A stretch of DNA of 64,000 nucleotides from Pseudomonas sp. ERMR1:02 (GTDB taxonomy: Bacteria; Pseudomonadota; Gammaproteobacteria; Pseudomonadales; Pseudomonadaceae): assembly GCF_002277815.1 (NCBI RefSeq), contig NZ_NKJI01000011.1:154927-218926 (forward strand), in the 5' to 3' direction. Numbering within the stretch: position 1 is the stretch's first letter; every line of letters starts with the position of its first letter. Of the stretch, positions 55,289 to 64,000 are shown piece after piece. The notes under the pieces are model-generated. The model made no database searches and was not told the origin of the DNA. It saw only the letters and a program-made list of their open reading frames with translations. Made by a program: the position numbers and the translations under genes.

Positions 55289-56101
55289 ATGAGCGAGACA
55301 GAATACAAGGCCGTGCGCGGACTGATGCGCGGCCTGGCGCTGATCAATGGCTTGAACCGCTTCGACGGCGGGGCCAGCACGGCGCAACTGGCCGAGCAGA
55401 GCGGGCTGCATCGCACCACGGTTCGACGGTTGCTAGAGACTTTGCAGGCCGAAGGTTACGTGCGGCGCAGCGAGTCGGATGACAGCTATCGGCTGACCCT
55501 GAAAGTTCGCGAATTAAGCGAAGGGTTTCGCGATGAACAGTGGATCTCCTCGATCGCCGCGCCGTTGCTCGGCGAGCTGTTGCAGGAAGTGGTGTGGCCG
55601 ACGGACCTGTGCACCCTGGACGGCGATGCCATGGTGATTCGCGAGACCACCCATCGCTTCAGCCGCCTGTCGTTTCACCGCTCCATGGTCGGCCGGCGCC
55701 TGCCATTGTTGATGACCGCCACCGGGCGCGCGTATTTTGCCCATTGCCCACCCGCCGAGCGCGAGGAACTGATCGAACTGATGATCAGCCGCGAAGACGA
55801 GCAATCGCCCTTGGCCGCAGATCGCCGCTTTGTCGAACGGCTGGTCGAGCACACGGTCGGCAAGGGCTACGGTGAAAACAACTCCCACTGGGGACAGGAA
55901 CGCAAGATTGCCGCGATTGCTATCCCGATCACCCACGAAGACCGGGTAATGGGCTGTCTGAATCTGGTGTACATCGCCAAGGCAATGTCGGTGGAGGAGG
56001 CCGCCCGGCGCTATCTGCCGGCGATGCAGGCTGTTGTACAAAAATTCAGGCGCAGTTGCAGTAGGGGGGCCTGTATCTTTTCCGGTGACTATTTCCGGTG
56101 A
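55289..56101 (+). CDS. mhpR: IclR family activator of the mhp operon
   Basis: The product has an IclR winged helix (about 8-70: RGLMRGLALINGLNRFDG, then LHRTTVRRLLETLQAEGYV) and the effector domain with L-P-L-L-M-T-A-T-G-R-A-Y. It is divergent from mhpA and should activate it when 3-hydroxyphenylpropionate binds. As sequenced it is 270 residues; adding one A to the run at 56040-56044 would instead end the protein at 56070 as V-V-Q-K-I-Q-A-Q-L-Q, a more family-like end. Confidence 0.9.
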   Translation: MSETEYKAVRGLMRGLALINGLNRFDGGASTAQLAEQSGLHRTTVRRLLETLQAEGYVRRSESDDSYRLTLKVRELSEGFRDEQWISSIAAPLLGELLQEVVWPTDLCTLDGDAMVIRETTHRFSRLSFHRSMVGRRLPLLMTATGRAYFAHCPPAEREELIELMISREDEQSPLAADRRFVERLVEHTVGKGYGENNSHWGQERKIAAIAIPITHEDRVMGCLNLVYIAKAMSVEEAARRYLPAMQAVVQKFRRSCSRGACIFSGDYFR

Positions 56102-56163
56102 CTATCACAATATAAAAAGCTATATAGCGTTTGGCCTGCACCTTCTTACACAGGGAATGAATG

Positions 56164-56829
56164 ATGAGTACGGTCTTGAGCAACAAAGAAGCGGTCGGTG
56201 AGCGTTACCAACTGGAAACGATGCGCCACGCACAACAGATGACCTGGGAGGCCATCGACCGGATCGCCCGGGTCATCACCCCCGGCATGCGCGAGTCCGA
56301 GGCCCAGTTGCGAGGCAAGGAGGTCCTGGCGCAAATGGACATGGACCGTATCTGGCACCCGCTGCTGGTGCGTTTCGGCGCCAACACGCTCAAGACTTTT
56401 AAGCAGCGCTCCGATGGCGATCCCGAGCTGGGTGAAGAAGACATTTTCTTCATCGACATGGGCGTGGTGTGGCAAGGGCACGAAGGGGATGCCGGTGCGA
56501 CGTTTACCACCGGCGCCGATCCGCAAATGCTCGCCTGCGCCTCGGCGGCCAAGGAGCTTTTTGATCGGGTCGAAAGCTTCTGGCGCAGTGAGCGGGTTTG
56601 CGGCGTGGCGCTGTACGACTTTGCGGCTGATCAGGCCCGCGCCATGGGCTGGAAGCTCAATCTCGACATCAAGGGCCACCGGGTCAGCGATTTTCCCCAT
56701 GCGATTTATCGCGGCGGCAATCTCGGCGATCTGGAGCAGTACCCGAACAATGGCTTGTGGATTCTGGAAATCCAGATTGCCCATCCCGATCGTCCCTTCG
56801 GCGCGTTCTACGAAGACTTGCTCATCTGA
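56164..56829 (+). CDS. M24 family metallopeptidase-like protein, compact
   Basis: ATG 56164 is seven bases after AGGGA; an ATG at 56161 adds one residue. The 221-residue pita-bread-fold protein keeps likely metal ligands of methionine aminopeptidase/prolidase: D in F-F-I-D-M-G-V, D in G-D-A-G-A-T-F, H in G-H-R-V-S-D-F-P-H, E in I-L-E-I-Q-I and E in FYEDLLI. It is shorter than aminopeptidase P because the N-terminal domain is absent. It could cleave Xaa-Pro bonds or be a creatinase-like hydrolase; the substrate is unknown. Monocistronic, ended by a REP pair. Confidence 0.8.
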   Translation: MSTVLSNKEAVGERYQLETMRHAQQMTWEAIDRIARVITPGMRESEAQLRGKEVLAQMDMDRIWHPLLVRFGANTLKTFKQRSDGDPELGEEDIFFIDMGVVWQGHEGDAGATFTTGADPQMLACASAAKELFDRVESFWRSERVCGVALYDFAADQARAMGWKLNLDIKGHRVSDFPHAIYRGGNLGDLEQYPNNGLWILEIQIAHPDRPFGAFYEDLLI

Positions 56830-56872
56830 AACCGCTTTGGTGTCGATTGATACATTGCAAGACAATCAATCC

Positions 56873-56964
56873 GTAGGAGCGAGGCTTGCCCGCGAAGGCA
56901 TCGGCACATTCAACCTCTATTCGTCAGACAAAATGCCTTCGCGAGCAAGCTTCGCTCCTACAAA
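56873..56964. repeat. Inverted pair of REP elements
   Basis: CGTAGGAGCGAGGCTTGCCCGCGAAGGCAT mirrors ATGCCTTCGCGAGCAAGCTTCGCTCCTAC. It lies between the convergent M24 peptidase and nitrate reductase genes and may serve as a two-way terminator or barrier. Confidence 0.82.
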
Positions 56965-56979
56965 GACCAGCAGGCGGAG

Positions 56980-59900
56980 TCAGTAAACATCGCGCAGATA
57001 ACGCTTCTGCTCGCTCAACTGGCGCCAGTAATCCGCGGCGCCTTCGGTGCACAATCCGCCATGGTCCTGCGCGATCCGGCGCAAAGCCTGGTCGACATCC
57101 TTGGCCATGCGCCCGGCATCACCACAGATGTACAACTGCGCACCTTCCTGTAGCCAGCGCCACAATTCGGCACCTTGTTCGCGGATGCGGTCCTGCACGT
57201 AGATTTTCTGCGTCTGGTCACGGGAAAAGGCCAGGCTGAGTTCAGTCAGCAGGCCATCGCGCTGCATGCCTTGCAGTTCGTCGCGGTAGTAAAAATCAGT
57301 GGAGGCGTGTTGTTCGCCGAAGAACAGCCAGTTCTTGCCCTTGTCGTCTCGCGCGCGGCGTTCTTGCAGGAAGGCGCGAAAAGGCGCTACGCCGGTTCCG
57401 GGGCCGATCATGATCATCGGCAGGTCGCCATCGGCCGGCGTGCGAAAGTGCTTCGAGGGTTGCACGAACACAGGGACGGCGCTGTCCTCGGCGCGGTCGG
57501 CGAGGAAGGTTGAGGACACGCCTTTGCGCTTGCCGTAGCGCACGGCGGCCACCGTGAGATGCACTTGCTGTGGGTGTTCCTTGGGGCTGGAGGATATGGA
57601 GTACAGCCGTGGTTGCAGGCGCTTGAGGGTGCCCAGCAGTTCACTGGCCGTGCAGTCGACCGGATACTCCTGCAATACGTCCGCCAGTTGCCGACCCCAT
57701 AGCCAGTCTTTCAGCTCAGCCTTGCGCTCACTGCCCAGCAACTGTTTCAACGCCGGATTGCGGCTGCGCTCAGCGATGAACGCCAGGGTGTCGCTACCGG
57801 GGCGGGCGATTTCGAAATGTTCGGTCAAGGCTTGATGCAATGGCAGTTCACCGACCTTGTCGATGTTGACCAGTGTGTCGGCGCCCAGCCCAGTCAGTTG
57901 CAGCATTTCACCGACCAGCTCCGGGCAGTTGCGCGGCAAGACGCCCAACGCATCGCCCGCTTCGTATTGCAGCCCGGAGTCGGCCAGCGCCAGGGAAAAC
58001 ATGCGGGTTTCCTTGTTGGTGCTTTGCTGGTTGAGGTGCAGGTTGGTCAGCAGGCGTGAGGCGTATGGCTTGGCTTTGCTCGGTGTGGAAACCGGGCTGG
58101 CGACAACAATCGGCGTCGACTCCACCGCCACCGGTTGCAGTGCTTTTTGCAGGTCGGCCAGCCACTCGTCTGCGCGCGCTTCGAACTCGGTGTCGCAATC
58201 GACCCGCTCCAGTAGCCGTGTCGCACCCAGTTCCTGCAGACGCAGATCGAGTTTTTTACCGTGCTGGCAGAACTGGTCATAGTTGGGATCACCCAAGGCG
58301 AGTACTGCGAAACGCAGGGAGTCCAGGCGTGTCTCGGCACGGCTCAAGGTGTGCCAGAAGCCTTCGCCATTGTCAGGTGCATCGCCGTCACCGAAGGTGC
58401 TGCTGATCAGGGCCAGGGTTTGGGTGCTGGTCAGTTTGCTGGCTGGAAAATCAGCCATCGCGCTCAGCTCGACGGCGATACCACCGTCGCGCAACCGGCT
58501 GGCGAAACGCTCGGCCAGGGCTTCGGCATTGCCCGTTTGCGAGGCCCACAACAGGGTCACTGCGCGAGAGCTGTCGGCCATTGCGGGCGCGGATGATTCG
58601 CTGCGGTCGCTCAGGGCAGGCGTGGCTGGCTCTATCCGGCTGAACAACCCGCCCAGTACACCGTCCAGCCATAGCCGCGTATCGGTGGCTAAGGGCGCGT
58701 TGGCTGGCAGGACTGGTATGCCGCTAGCCTGCCGGCCCGCCGTGGATTGCAGGCCACTGACAAAACCGGCGAGGTACAGGCGCTCGCGTTCATTGAGTTT
58801 CGGTGAGGGCAGGCGACTGATGCCGGCGATATCGGCGAAGGCCTCGATGTTCGACATGGCGAGTTCCTCTGGCAAGGGGGAAACGGGAAGAGGGGCGTCG
58901 GCAGGCGCAGGCACTTCGAGGAACTGGTGCTCGATCAGTTCGATTCGTTGCAGGGCGACGGCGCAGAACTTGAATTCAGGCTGCAGCGAAATCGGGTCGA
59001 CCGCATCATGGGTGACGGCGTTGATCGCCAGGTTTTCACCGAACACATCGTTCCAGTGAAACGGCGCGAAGCAATTGCCCTGGCGCACCCGGTCGGTCAC
59101 CACCGCCGGCAGTACGGCTCGGCCGCGCAGCGAACGCACTTCGACATGGTCCTTGTCACGAATGCCGAAGCTGGCGGCATCTTCCGGATGGATCTCGATA
59201 AACGGTCCGGGATTGAGCTTGTTCAGGGTCGCGACCTTGCCGGTCTTGGTCAGGGTGTGCCACTGGTGCTGCAAGCGACCGGTGTTGAGCACGAAGGGAA
59301 ACTGTTCATCCGGCATTTCCGCCGGTGGCATGTGCGGGCGGGCGAGGAATATGCCCTTGCCGCGCTCGGTGGCGAAGACGATGGCTGGCTGGCTGCCATC
59401 GGCCTCGATCTTGAGCTTTTGGCTCACGCCATTGTTGAGATAGCGAATCGGATTGCGATCTTCGGCGTCGCTCCCGGCGCACGGCCATTGCAGCGGTTTT
59501 TCCCTTAGACGTGCATGACTTGCACCGCGAATGTCATAGCCGGTCTTGGGGTTCCAGGCGCGTTTGATTTCTTCAAACACCCCGGCGGCAGACGTGTAGG
59601 TGAACGCTTCGCCGAAGCCCATGGCGCATGCCACCCGCGCAATGATCTGCCAGTCGGCCAGCGCCTCGCCGGGTGCCTCCACGGCCTGCTGCATCAGCGT
59701 CAGGTTGCGTTCGGAGTTGATCATCACCCCTTCGGCCTCGGCCCAGAGTGCGCCGGGCAGGAGGATGTCGGCGTAGCGGTTGGTCTCGGTGTCGAGGTAG
59801 GCGTCCTGGGTGATGACCAGCTCGGCCGCCTGCAAGCCTTCGATCACTTTGCGGCGGTTGGGCACAGATGCCACCGGGTTGGTGCAAATGATCCAGCAGG

Positions 59901-61088
59901 CCTTGATCCGGCCAGCGGCCATCTCGTCGAACATCGCCACGGTACCGCCGCCGACTTGGCGTGGCAGGCTGTCGCGCGGGATGTTCCACAAGTCTTCGAT
60001 GAACACCCGGTCGGCCTCGACCAGCACCGAGCGTTGGCCGGGGAGGCCAGGGCCCATGTAGCCCATTTCCCGACCGCCCATGGCGTTGGGTTGTCCAGTC
60101 AGGGAAAACGGCCCGCTGCCCGGGCGGCAAATCGCCCCGGTGGCCAGGTGCAGGTTGCACAGGGCATTGGTGTTCCAGGTGCCGTGGGTGCTTGGTTCAG
60201 GCCCATGGTCCAACAACTCATCCACTCGGCCGCCTCACCAATCCATTTGGCCGCTTGACGAATGTCGGCTTCGGGTAGGCCGGTGAGCTCCGCGACTTTG
60301 GCTGGCGGGTAATCCTCAAGGAACGCCGGCATGGCCTCCCAGCCCTCGGTGAACGAGGCGATGAAGTCCGGGTCGGTGTGGCCGTTTTTCACCAGCAGGT
60401 GCAGCAAACCGTTGAGCAAAGCCAGGTCGGTGCCGGGGCGGATTTGCAGAAACAGGCCGGCCTTGTCCGCCGTGGCGCTGCGCCGTGGATCGACCACGAT
60501 CAGTTTTGCCCCGGCCTTGACCCGGTCCATCATGCGCAGGAACAGAATCGGGTGACAGTCGGCCATGTTCGCGCCGATCACAAAGAACAGATCTGCCTTA
60601 TCGAAGTCCTCATAGGAGCCGGGAGGCCCGTCGGAACCGAGCGAGAGCTTGTAGCCGCTGCCCGCGCTGGCCATGCACAGGCGCGAGTTGGATTCGATGT
60701 TGTTGGTGCGCACAAAGCCTTTGGCCAGTTTGTTGATCAGGTATTGGGCTTCCAGCGACATCTGTCCCGAGACATAGAACGCCAGCGCATCGGGCCCGTG
60801 GGTATCGAGAATGTCGCGCAGTCTTCTGGCTGTCTCGCTGATGGCCTGGTCCATGGCGACCCGTACGGGGTCGCGATCGCGCGCCTGACGCAGGTAGGCG
60901 TTTTCCATCCGGCCCGACTCGGCAATCGCCTGCCCGCAGGTAGTGCCTTTGGTGCAGAGACGGCCAAAGTTTGTCGGGTGGGACTTGTCGCCGACGACCT
61001 TGACCACCCGATTGCCTTCGACCTGCATGACGATGCCGCAGCCCACTCCACAATAGGGACATACGCTGCGCACGGTTTTGTCTGCCAT
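56980..61088 (-). CDS. nasA: Assimilatory nitrate reductase fused to a sulfite-reductase-type flavoprotein (frameshifted as sequenced)
   Basis: A lost A (TT at 60192-60193 on the plus strand) splits the gene; restored it is 1,369 residues from ATG 61088. The N-terminus binds a [4Fe-4S] cluster (C10, C13, C17 and C45) and the Mo-bisMGD domain follows to about residue 850. The C-terminus has a flavodoxin domain (LLWASQTGNAEALAERF), an FAD-binding domain and an NADPH domain (MIMIGPGTGVAPFRAFLQER), ending ...RYLRDVY. Electrons can thus pass from NADPH through FMN/FAD to nitrate in one chain. Cytosolic. A sigma-54 promoter and leader hairpin lie upstream. Confidence 0.92.
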
Positions 61089-61135
61089 CTTCGCCCCTCG
61101 AAACCCTGCCAACACCTGATCGATCCGCAAATGCA

Positions 61136-61184
61136 AAAGGCGCCATGTGACCCTCCGTCGGAACGGGGGCTACACGGCGCCTTT
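61136..61184 (-). promoter_or_regulatory. Leader hairpin upstream of the nitrate reductase gene
   Basis: On the minus strand AAAGGCGCC and GGCGCCTTT pair over a 49-nt span, with an inner CCGT/ACGG stem, followed by TTTTGC. It lies in the predicted 5' leader, 47 nt before the start codon. It could be a terminator that the NasT-type antiterminator relieves. No nasT gene is in the window. Confidence 0.5.
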
Positions 61185-61225
61185 GTCGTATAAGTGCAAT
61201 CTGCGTTGACTGCGTATCAGGTCTT

Positions 61226-61241
61226 TGCAAACAGCGGGCCA
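61226..61241 (-). promoter_or_regulatory. Sigma-54 promoter of the nitrate reductase gene
   Basis: The minus strand reads TGGCCC-N5-TTGCA, matching the -24/-12 consensus TGGCAC-N5-TTGCA with one change. Transcription would start near 61215 and include the leader hairpin. NtrC-type control fits nitrogen assimilation. Confidence 0.65.
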
Positions 61242-61246
61242 GAACC

Positions 61247-61338
61247 TGTAGGAGCCGGCTTGCTGGCGAAATCGGTCCGTCAGGCGCCAGCTATACCGAC
61301 TGGTCCAGCGCTTTCGCCAGCAAGCCGGCTCCTACAGG
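61247..61338. repeat. Inverted pair of REP elements, 'TAGGAGCCGGC' family
   Basis: CTGTAGGAGCCGGCTTGCTGGCGAAAT mirrors TTTCGCCAGCAAGCCGGCTCCTACAGG. A further half-unit, GCAAGCCGGCTCCTACAG, occurs at 61407-61424. The 61089-61443 gap holds these plus the promoter and leader of the nitrate reductase gene. Confidence 0.85.
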
Positions 61339-61443
61339 AATTGCCCGTTTCAGTCGCTGCATGCACTTTTTTATCGCGATGTTCAGGCTGGATGCACCAG
61401 CTCATGGCAAGCCGGCTCCTACAGGTCCGTGTTGTTCAATCGA

Positions 61444-62232
61444 TTACAACCCATCCCCCAACGCTTTCAGATACTCAGGACTCTCGCTGATCGAATTGTG
61501 CCCCGTACCCGCAATTACCTGCAGCGTCGCCACACCCTTGGGGAAATGGCTATAAAGCCGCCGGGTGCTCGTGGCCGGAATCACTTCGTCATTCCCGGCG
61601 ACGATCAGTCGTGTCGGCACCGTGATGTGCGCGGCATAGCGCCAGGATTCGTATTTATCCTTCAACAACCACTGCACCGGAAACCAGCGGAACTGGCGGG
61701 CTGCGAGTTCCTCCAGGCTGTTGTAAGGCGTAATCAGCAACAGTTTCGCCGCCGGCCGGGCACTGGCCAGGCGCACCGCGACCCCCGAACCCAGGCTACG
61801 GCCGACCACGGCAATTTGCGGATGATCGGCATAGACCTTGTCGAACAAGGCCATGGCATCGCGGGCAATCGCTTCTTCGGAGGGCGAGCCGCTGCTGCCG
61901 CCGTAGCCTCGATAATGCATCAAATACAGTGCATGTTCAGGGAAAGCCTGGGCGAACACTGGCAGGTTGCGCGAGACATCCTCGGCATTACCACCGAAAT
62001 AAATCAGCGCTTTGGGACCAACGTGCGGTCGGATCGAAACCAGTACCTGCACGTCGTCGACGGGCAGCCTGAGCAGCGTCTGCGGTGAGCCGACAGCGCT
62101 GGGTTGCGGGTAGTAGATGAGTGCGCGCTGAAACACCAACAGCGCAACACACAGCGCCAGATACAACGCTGCGAGGATGACGACCAGTAACACCAGGGTT
62201 CGGGACATTCGGCTAACGTTAGTGGGCGGCAT
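61444..62232 (-). CDS. Membrane-anchored alpha/beta hydrolase (BEM46/S33-like)
   Basis: ATG 62232 with GGAG six bases upstream gives 262 residues; ATG 62208 is an alternative. One N-terminal hydrophobic helix (about 12-33) anchors it. The hydrolase core shows LIYFGGNAEDVS (oxyanion region), the nucleophile in V-V-G-R-S-L-G-S-G, an acid near VAGNDEVIP and the histidine in G-T-G-H-N-S. Such proteins are serine hydrolases of unclear substrate, often esterases or acyl hydrolases. Monocistronic. Confidence 0.82.
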   Translation of the reverse strand: MPPTNVSRMSRTLVLLVVILAALYLALCVALLVFQRALIYYPQPSAVGSPQTLLRLPVDDVQVLVSIRPHVGPKALIYFGGNAEDVSRNLPVFAQAFPEHALYLMHYRGYGGSSGSPSEEAIARDAMALFDKVYADHPQIAVVGRSLGSGVAVRLASARPAAKLLLITPYNSLEELAARQFRWFPVQWLLKDKYESWRYAAHITVPTRLIVAGNDEVIPATSTRRLYSHFPKGVATLQVIAGTGHNSISESPEYLKALGDGL

Positions 62233-62364
62233 TGACGGCTCCGGGGGGCTGTCAGAGTGTAGCTGGCGGTAAAGAAACGCACCGATGCCGCTGGCAGCTA
62301 CGCTGATACAGGCAGCGGGCGCAGCGCGCCGCACCTGAGCAAGGGTGAGGGTGAGGGACATGTC

Positions 62365-63304
62365 ATGTGCCATCCGGACGGTTTCACCCGCAGGAAAATT
62401 CTTACGCTGGCTGCCGGTGTTTCGGCGGTCTTCACGTTCGGTCCGGCGGTTGCGCAAACCACGCTGTCGACGGGAACAGGAGGCAAGACCATGCAGACCC
62501 GCGCCATTCCTTCCAGCAACGAGCCATTGCCGATCGTCGGGCTGGGCACCTATCGCGGTTTTGATGTCCCGCCCAAGAGCCTGCCTACAAGCAACTGCCT
62601 GGGGTGCTCCGTGCGTTGTTCGAGAAGGGCGGACGGTGATCGACAGCTCGCCGATGTACGGTCGCGCCGAAGCGAACACCGGCGAACTGCTATCGATTCA
62701 CGAACCGCGCTCGCCGGCGTTTCTGGCAACCAAGGTGTGGACCCGTGGCCGTGAAGAAGGCATCGCGCAGATGGAGCAATCCTTCAAATTGTTGCAAACC
62801 GACCGTATCGACCTGATGCAGATTCACAATCTGCTGGACTGGCAAATTCATTTGCCGACCTTGCGCCACTGGAAGGAACAAGGACGCATTCGCTACATCG
62901 GCATCACCCATTACACCGCTTCGGCATATGAGGAAGTGGAAGCGTTACTCAAGGCCGAGCCACTGGATTCCTGCAAATCAACTATGCGCTGGATGATCGC
63001 GGTGTCGAGAAACGCATCCTGCCGCTGTGCCGTGAGCGCGGCGTGGCGGTGATCTGCAACCGGCCTTTCGGCGGTGGCGGGTTGCTCGGCCGCTTGCAAG
63101 GCAAACCACTGCCGGGCTGGGCCGCACAAGTCGGCGTCAAGAGCTGGCCACAACTGGCTCTCAAATTTCTGCTGTCGCATCGGCGGTGACCTGCGTCATC
63201 CCCGCACCGGCAATCCGCGTTACATGGCGGAAAACGCCGGCGCCGGCTTCGGCCCGATGCTCACCGATGCCCAGCGTCACCAGTTGATTGCGCTGGTGGA
63301 ATAG
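62365..63304 (+). CDS. Aldo/keto reductase with a twin-arginine signal (frameshifted as sequenced)
   Basis: Five breaks (near 62580, 62625-62635, 62968, 63180 and 63213) are each healed by one base, giving 314 residues. The N-terminus MCHPDGFTRRKILTLAAGVS is Tat-like, with cleavage near AVAQ. The barrel carries the catalytic region V-I-D-S-S-P-M-Y-G-R (Asp, Tyr), the lysine in LATKVWTRG and the histidine in ITHYTASAY. It would reduce an aldehyde or ketone with NADPH, possibly in the periplasm. Export of an NADPH enzyme is unusual, so the cofactor must be loaded before Tat export, or the signal is not used. Confidence 0.78.
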
Positions 63305-63457
63305 GTAATGAACTCGCGGCTTTCATGCTGATTTCGCCGCCGGCCGGCGTGTCATGGAAGCTCTCCTATACTGTTCGCGTTGACCGGCTCAACGCAGCCT
63401 GCGAATGCCGTCGAGCACGCTGACGGCGCCCCGACCATTACTGCAAGGAGATCGAAC

Positions 63458-64000
63458 ATGGCAATCCGTATAGGCGACGAAGCACCGGATTTCACCGCCG
63501 AAACCACCGAAGGCAAGCTCAACTTTCACGAATGGATTGGCGACAAGTGGGCCATCCTGTTTCCCACCCAAAGGACTTCACTCCTGTCTGCACCACTGAG
63601 CTGGGTTATCTGGCCAAACTCAAGCCAGAGTTCGACAAGCGCAACACCAAGATCCTCGGCCTGAGCATCGACCCGGTCAGCGACCACAACAAGTGGTCGG
63701 TGACATCGAAGAAACCCAGGGCAATGCCGTCAACTATCCGCTGATCGGCGACGAAAACCTGGTGGTGGCCAAGCTCTACGACATGATTCACCCCAACGCC
63801 AGCGGCGGTTCGCGCACGGCGGTGGATAACGCCACGGTGCGTTCGGTGTTCATTGTCGGCCCGGACAAAAAGGTCAAGCGATGCTGATCTACCCGATGAG
63901 CGCCGGGCGCAATTTCGACGAAGTGCTTCGTTTGCTCGATGCGCTGCAACTGAACGCCAAACACACCGTCGCCACACGGTGAACTGCGTCCGGGAGAGGA
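63458..64000 (+). CDS. 1-Cys (Prx6-type) peroxiredoxin, 5' part (frameshifted as sequenced)
   Basis: The start AAGGAG...ATG 63458 gives MAIRIGDEAPDFTAET. Breaks near 63560 (T run), 63695, 63878, 63977 and 63986 are healed by one base each. The repaired text reads S-H-P-K-D-F-T-P-V-C-T-T-E-L with the peroxidatic cysteine, then LGLSIDPVSDHNKW and YPMSAGRNFDEVLRLLDALQ, and T-P-V-N-W-R-P-G-E-D at the window edge. The last motif is conserved in Prx6-type enzymes, so the gene continues past 64000. It reduces hydrogen and organic peroxides in the cytosol. Confidence 0.85.

Noticed and set aside
54250..55482. 410-codon plus-strand open frame running into mhpR
   Set aside because: Antisense to mhpA for most of its length, then out of frame with mhpR; not a gene.

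Overview
The window looks like chromosomal DNA of a Pseudomonas of the fluorescens group. Supporting signs are the GC-rich coding bias, many copies of the 'TAGGAGCGAGC' and 'TAGGAGCCGGC' REP families, tRNA genes with encoded CCA ends, and a gene set typical of these soil and rhizosphere bacteria (OprD and FadL-type porins, Ohr/OhrR, mhp genes, a nitrate reductase fused to a flavoprotein, a very long cyclic beta-1,2-glucan synthase). The species cannot be fixed from the sequence alone.

Layout. 1-2.7 kb: 3' part of a FadL-type porin gene, a Mut7-C remnant, a small membrane protein divergent from a MerR regulator, and an AT-rich cytochrome c gene. 2.9-5.2 kb: tRNA-Phe with promoter and terminator, an orphan histidine kinase and a Crp/Fnr regulator. 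5.2-13.9 kb: one huge cyclic glucan synthase gene (ndvB type). 14-19.8 kb: repeats, then a damaged cluster holding a LysR fragment, two DadA-like FAD oxidoreductases, an HcnB/OoxA-like subunit and an orphan amino-acid binding protein. 20-24.4 kb: lipoprotein, a reverse transsulfuration pair and a glutathione transferase. 24.8-36.5 kb: a hydroxyproline utilisation cluster with amidase, ABC transporter, deaminase, 2-epimerase, FAD oxidase, semialdehyde dehydrogenase, a second proline-racemase-family enzyme and a GntR regulator. 36.8-38.7 kb: tRNA-Gln, ohrR and two ohr paralogues. 39-46 kb: regulators, small enzymes, degraded genes, a tandem REP array, a CAP-domain protein and a cysteine-rich regulator paired with a periplasmic protein. 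46.1-56.1 kb: porin, MFS carrier and mhpEFDCBA, divergent from mhpR, for 3-(3-hydroxyphenyl)propionate breakdown. 56.1-64 kb: M24 peptidase-like protein, nitrate reductase/flavoprotein fusion with a sigma-54 promoter and leader hairpin, alpha/beta hydrolase, Tat-targeted aldo/keto reductase and a 1-Cys peroxiredoxin cut by the window end.

Gene logic. In the hydroxyproline cluster the enzymes form a complete route from trans-4-hydroxy-L-proline to 2-oxoglutarate, with uptake and regulation attached. The mhp cluster likewise has all six catabolic steps, its regulator, a carrier and a porin. The mhpA promoter has a 17-bp palindrome placed as in the known MhpR system. Three ohr/ohrR promoters share one motif, consistent with OhrR control.

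Caution for all users: about 40 reading-frame breaks occur in about 18 genes. Every one I checked is repaired by adding one base, most often to a short run of identical bases, and the repaired genes then have lengths divisible by three. This points to a deletion-biased sequencing error rather than mass gene decay. I annotate those genes over their full span. The genes I regard as truly broken are the LysR/oxidoreductase junction at about 14.78 kb, the metallo-hydrolase at 41.2-41.9 kb, the haemagglutinin remnant beside it, and the Mut7-C remnant.
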